Shown one piece after another: positions 61,001 to 64,000 of a DNA stretch of 64,000 nucleotides (positions are counted from its first letter, which is position 1; each line of letters starts with the position of its first letter). This stretch comes from Carnegiea gigantea (Eukaryota > Streptophyta > Magnoliopsida > Caryophyllales > Cactaceae), in NCBI GenBank assembly GCA_029747015.1, contig JAKOGI010001964.1, forward strand, positions 1 to 64,000, read 5' to 3'. A program made the translations under genes and the position numbers. The notes under the pieces are model-generated. The model was not told the DNA's origin. It did not search any database and saw nothing but the letters and a program-made list of their open reading frames with translations.

Positions 61001-61440
61001 CATAGTTGCCCAGTTTTGACAACATTAACTTGATCATTTTTCTTTTGTCGCTTGTTGAAGTAGTAAACCCCACCTCGTTGCTCACCCATACCAATCGGAA
61101 TCCTCATAGTGCGGTCCTGTAAAATATAAGAATTATCATTAAATGTCACTGTACAATTTAAATCCTTGCATATACGAGACACCGATACAAGATTACAACT
61201 TAAAGAGGGAACGAGCAAAGTGTTCTTCAAGATTAAGTTGTCCAAAGCAATGGTGCCTTGTTTTGTGGCCACGGTCGTTGTTCCATTCGGTAGATTAGTT
61301 AATATCGGTGATATGTGTGTTACGTCTTTCAACAATTGAGCTTCGCCTGTCATGTGGGTGGAAGTCCCACTGTTGATTAGCCATGATGGCTTACCTGTAA
61401 GATTCTCACCTGCTTTAAGGGCTTCTATGAGAGTGAGCAA
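58083..61440 (-). pseudogene. Copia pol (protease, integrase, reverse transcriptase, RNase H), disabled
   Basis: Reading from 61440: a protease site with [14 protein letters not shown], where Asn replaces the catalytic Asp expected in the DSG motif; an integrase zinc-binding part ([19 protein letters not shown]); an integrase core with [19 protein letters not shown] and [14 protein letters not shown] (D, D and E present); reverse transcriptase with [23 protein letters not shown] and LLVYVDDSVLASNN; then RNase H with [24 protein letters not shown] and [12 protein letters not shown]. An extra A in an A-run near 59150 shifts the frame (59119 and 59177 ends overlap). TGA at 58464-58466 replaces a conserved Trp. 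So it has three kinds of lesion. The Asn change alone would block polyprotein processing (inference from family knowledge). Confidence 0.95.
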
Positions 61441-61449
61441 TTTCTGAAT

Positions 61450-62470
61450 TTGCTCTCGAGTGAATCCGAGGATTGCCTCTGACGTTGGCTCGCTGCTGAG
61501 AAAGACAACATCAGAGGAGGACTCGGCTAGTGCAGCGTGCGCTCCTTCTCTGCCTCCCCCTCATCCTTTGCCTAAGCTTGCTCTTCCACCTCTTCCATTA
61601 CGGCCTCCTCGACCTCCTCTGCCTCGACTCCGGTTTCCCTAGCCAGCTGGGCAACCAATGAGCTCGAAGCATTGAGACTCTTCATGGCCAAGCTTTCCGC
61701 AGTGGTTACAGGATACTCTCTCGACTCCTCTTCCTGTTGGCTTACTCCTCACAGCGAAGGCGACAGCTTCGGTCTCATCTCCACGCCCTCTCACAACCAG
61801 CTTGTGGCTCTCTTCTTGACGTACGAGATTGAATATTTGTTCGAGACCAGGTAGAGGATCCATAGCCTAGATATGACCTCGAAGAGAGCCAAATTTCTCA
61901 TCATTCAACCCCATCAGGAACTGAGGAGTTTTTTTCTTCCTCGGCGTCGCGTACTAGCTTCTGCCCGATCTCACACTTGCAATTGCCACAGGTGCAGCGA
62001 TGGTGTTTGATGATACTGTCCAATTCGTTCCAGAGTCCTACAAGTTTAGAGTAATACTCTACAACAGACATTCCACTTCCCTGTTTGCAATCTGTAATCT
62101 TGGCCTTTAAATCATGCTTTTTAGGTATGTCGGAAGTCCCATACCTTTTCTTCAAATCATCCCACATGATCTTGGCTACATTAGCATAAGCGATTGATGG
62201 GCGGATTTTAGGATCAATCACGTTTAGTAGCCAAGAACATATGGTTCAGTTTACCATCTCCTAGGCATCTCTTTCGGATTGGTCTGCACCATCATTCAAT
62301 TTGATAGTGCCATTCACAAATCCAAGCTTGTTCTTGGACCTAAGTGCCATAGTGACGGCCTTTACCCAAAGATCGTAATTTTCTCCATTAAAGATCACCG
62401 CTGTGATTAAGATTCCCGACCCTTCTGATGGGTGAACAAAGTAGGGTGAGGTATTATCGATTACAAATTT
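61450..62470 (-). pseudogene. Copia gag, disabled
   Basis: Gag of the UBN2/copia type. Reading leftward from about 62470: NGENYDLWVKAVTMALRSKN, then two stops near 62262 and 62250, then IMWDDLKKRYGT and VVEYYSKLVGLWNELDSIIK. A frameshift in an A-run occurs near 61930. Then come MDPLPGLEQIFNLVRQEESH and the zinc knuckle CNHCGKLGHEESQC (CX2CX4HX4C) near 61700. A Gly/Arg-rich segment with two more stops (61639-61641 and near 61570) leads in the same frame into pol. No convincing ATG was identified. Confidence 0.88.
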
Positions 62471-62500
62471 TTTTGACGTGACTGAATTGTAAACCTAACA

Positions 62501-62511
62501 CTCTGATACCA
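62501..62511 (-). other. Copia primer-binding site
   Basis: TGGTATCAGAG on the minus strand, one base after the 5' LTR. Complementary to the 3' end of initiator methionine tRNA. Confidence 0.92.
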
Positions 62512-62512
62512 G

Positions 62513-62776
62513 TGATAAAAGAATTGATGTAAACAAGTAAAGAAGTTCTCCTATTTTTTGTTCATTAATCACATAGGCTGCATTTTTATACATATGCTTG
62601 CCTGGGTTTTTCATTGGCTTCCCACGGCTACCTTGGAGTTCCTAGACGAAAACAATTCCTAATTCTTCCCAATCCTAAACCATCTAAATTTTCTAATCAT
62701 GACACGCATATAATTTGCTTTCCTAAACATAATAGGAGTACAATTTAATTTACCATAACAAAATACATTGTTAACA
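62513..62776 (-). repeat. Copia 5' LTR (264 bp)
   Basis: Same length as the other LTR, about 2.3 percent different by eye. Confidence 0.95.
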
Positions 62777-62792
62777 CTCCAATTTTACATTT

Positions 62793-63410
62793 TTCCTCTA
62801 TGACGTGTAATCACCCTAATTGTTCCAGGAGTAGTGGATATAATGAAGTAGTGCCTAACCAGTACGGAGGGTTTTCTGGAAACTCTTTCCAAATCATGTC
62901 GACACCAAGCTACCAAGATATTCCTAATGCACCTAGGCAGCCTGCGCATCCTCCTCTCCTCCTCCTATTGCTCAGTCTCAACTTCCTCCTGAATATAGTG
63001 AACTCGATAAATATAAAAAAATGAAAAATGACTTGAAAACGATGTTGAGAGAGCATAATAAAAGAATACTACGAGCGATGACTGAGCAGTTTTCCTAGTT
63101 TGTTATGATGAATATGAAGAAAGTCACATTTTCTAATCACCTTAAGACCAACCCTAAGGGCCGGATATCCTCTGACTCAGCTTCCCATACTTTTAGGAAG
63201 GTTAATGTTGTAATAACTTTGAGGTCAGGACAAGACATGGATAATCATGTGAGCAATAATTTGAGTGAAACAACTTATATTATTTGCCTCATTCCTCATC
63301 TTTTGTTGTCCTACCTGTTATTGTTGATGATTCTGGAAAGTCTAAAGAGAACGAGCCTACTGCTTCAGTGAATATATTTCCTCATAAGACTACTCCTACT
63401 CCTCCTTTGT
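62793..63410 (+). pseudogene. Second Ty3/gypsy (Athila-like) gag fragment
   Basis: Nearly parallel to 37396-37988: CACCCTAATTGTTCCAGGAG, CTACCAAGATATTCCTAATG, GAGCGATGACTGAGCAG, AACCCTAAGGGCCGGAT and GAGGTCAGGACAAGACATGG. Reading frames contain stops and shifts. It ends at CTCCTTTGTAG, where the 33-bp repeat begins, instead of continuing into the protease linker. Confidence 0.8.
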
Positions 63411-63442
63411 AGCTTCGCCATCTATAGTTACATGGATTGCCA
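63410..63442 (+). repeat. 33-bp direct repeat, right copy
   Basis: Partner of 55790-55822, two mismatches. Confidence 0.85.
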
Positions 63443-63534
63443 CAAGTGAATTAGGTCCAGGTTGAGGCTATGTTCAGAGACCATAAGGGCGATGTACCGG
63501 TGCTTGCTCATTGATCTTGTTCACCACTAGACTT

Positions 63535-63715
63535 GATCGAAATGCGGGTCAGGGCGGGTTGAGGGTCAGGTCGTGAGGGTCGGTAGCTAGGGTTTGCTTG
63601 ACCCTAACCCTACCCGACCCTCACACGGGTCAATATACCTCCAGCCCTGACCCTGACCCTGCGGGTACCCACGGGTCAACGGGTCGGACCTGACCCTCAA
63701 ACCCTATATATATAA
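63535..63715. repeat. GGGTC/GACCC-rich repeat, MITE-like
   Basis: Runs of GGGTCAGGGCGGGTTGAGGG and the opposite-strand GACCCTAACCCTACCCGACC make an inverted arrangement. It resembles the arms of the hAT-like MITEs at 31207 and 52808. Ends and TSD not identified. Confidence 0.5.
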
Positions 63716-64000
63716 AATTATATTTGCATCAAAGTGTTTTTTTTTCCCCTCACACAGAGCGCGATATCAAAGAACCTTCACGAACAAAGGCCGTAGCAAC
63801 ATGATGATTTTCTAACATTTACTATGAGTCTATGATTATTACAACAATTCTAGTGTTTGAATTTACTAACTACAACAATGTGCTTGCTTAAAACAACAAT
63901 TCTCGACTTCAAAAACTTCAATTCATCCAGTAAGACAACAATACCACAGCAGCAAGGTAGCAAGGCGACAACACGGCAGCAAGGTGGCAACACGAAACAA
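63716..64000. other. Unique-looking sequence to window end
   Basis: AT-rich, then CAGCAAGGTAGCAAGGCGACA-like short repeats at the very end. No gene seen. Confidence 0.4.

Larger units (their letters stand above)
57812..62776 (-). mobile_element. Ty1/copia retrotransposon, 4.97 kb
   Basis: Two 264-bp LTRs enclose a primer-binding site (62501-62511), gag, protease, integrase, reverse transcriptase and RNase H in copia order, and a polypurine tract (58076-58086). No 5-bp TSD is seen: flanks are ACCAG on the left and CTCCA on the right. The left flank is a second primer site, which explains the missing TSD. Confidence 0.95.

Overview
This is a plant nuclear genome window, from a flowering plant and most likely a dicot; I cannot name the species. 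The base composition is AT-rich, coding regions are interrupted by GT-AG introns, and the families present are typical of angiosperms: pentatricopeptide repeat (PPR) protein, Kunitz/miraculin-like protein, plant mobile domain, Au-type SINE, RTE LINE, Stowaway, CACTA, Ty1/copia and Ty3/gypsy elements. Most of the window is nested, decayed transposable elements. Only three host genes are reasonably convincing: a candidate small secreted peptide gene (17913-18484, +), a P-class PPR gene (21085-22704, -) and a Kunitz-type inhibitor/miraculin-like gene (54857-55522, +).

Layout, left to right. 1-4.4 kb: 3' end of a Ty3/gypsy element, probably Tat lineage. It holds the broken integrase C-terminus, an antisense spliced plant-mobile-domain gene full of stop codons, and four 137-bp tandem repeats. 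5.2-8.8 kb: a non-autonomous CACTA element with palindromic GGTCTC/GAGACC subterminal arrays. 9.8-10.5 and 12.6-14.6 kb: two RTE-type LINE copies with (TTG)n tails, with a Stowaway MITE between them (11.0-11.25 kb). 16.0-16.2 kb: an Au-like SINE. 16.4-17.8 kb: two related TIR elements in opposite orientation forming a long inverted repeat, ending 5 bp upstream of the TATA box of the secreted-peptide gene. 21-24 kb: PPR gene and its 5' side, then a fold-back MITE. 25-25.6 kb: microsatellites.

25.8-53.7 kb: a deep nest. Ty3/gypsy (Athila-like) LTR and coding fragments are interrupted by a 2.3-kb solo LTR (TSD AGTCA), a hAT-like MITE (8-bp TSD), two copies of an unclassified ~1.6-kb repeat (here 'repeat A'), a 4.1-kb solo LTR (TSD ACTTC) and a complete 7.27-kb CACTA element (TSD ATT). 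A third repeat A copy and a second hAT-like MITE follow. 54.7-55.7 kb: the Kunitz gene. 55.8-63.4 kb: a block bounded by a 33-bp direct repeat, containing repeat A copy 4, a nearly full-length Ty1/copia element on the minus strand with 264-bp LTRs, and another gypsy gag fragment. 63.5-63.7 kb: a GGGTC-rich repeat.

The genes do not form a pathway. The strongest leads are the secreted-peptide candidate with transposons at its promoter, the antisense mobile-domain gene inside a retrotransposon, the unclassified repeat A family, and the copia element whose 3' LTR is followed by a second primer-binding site.
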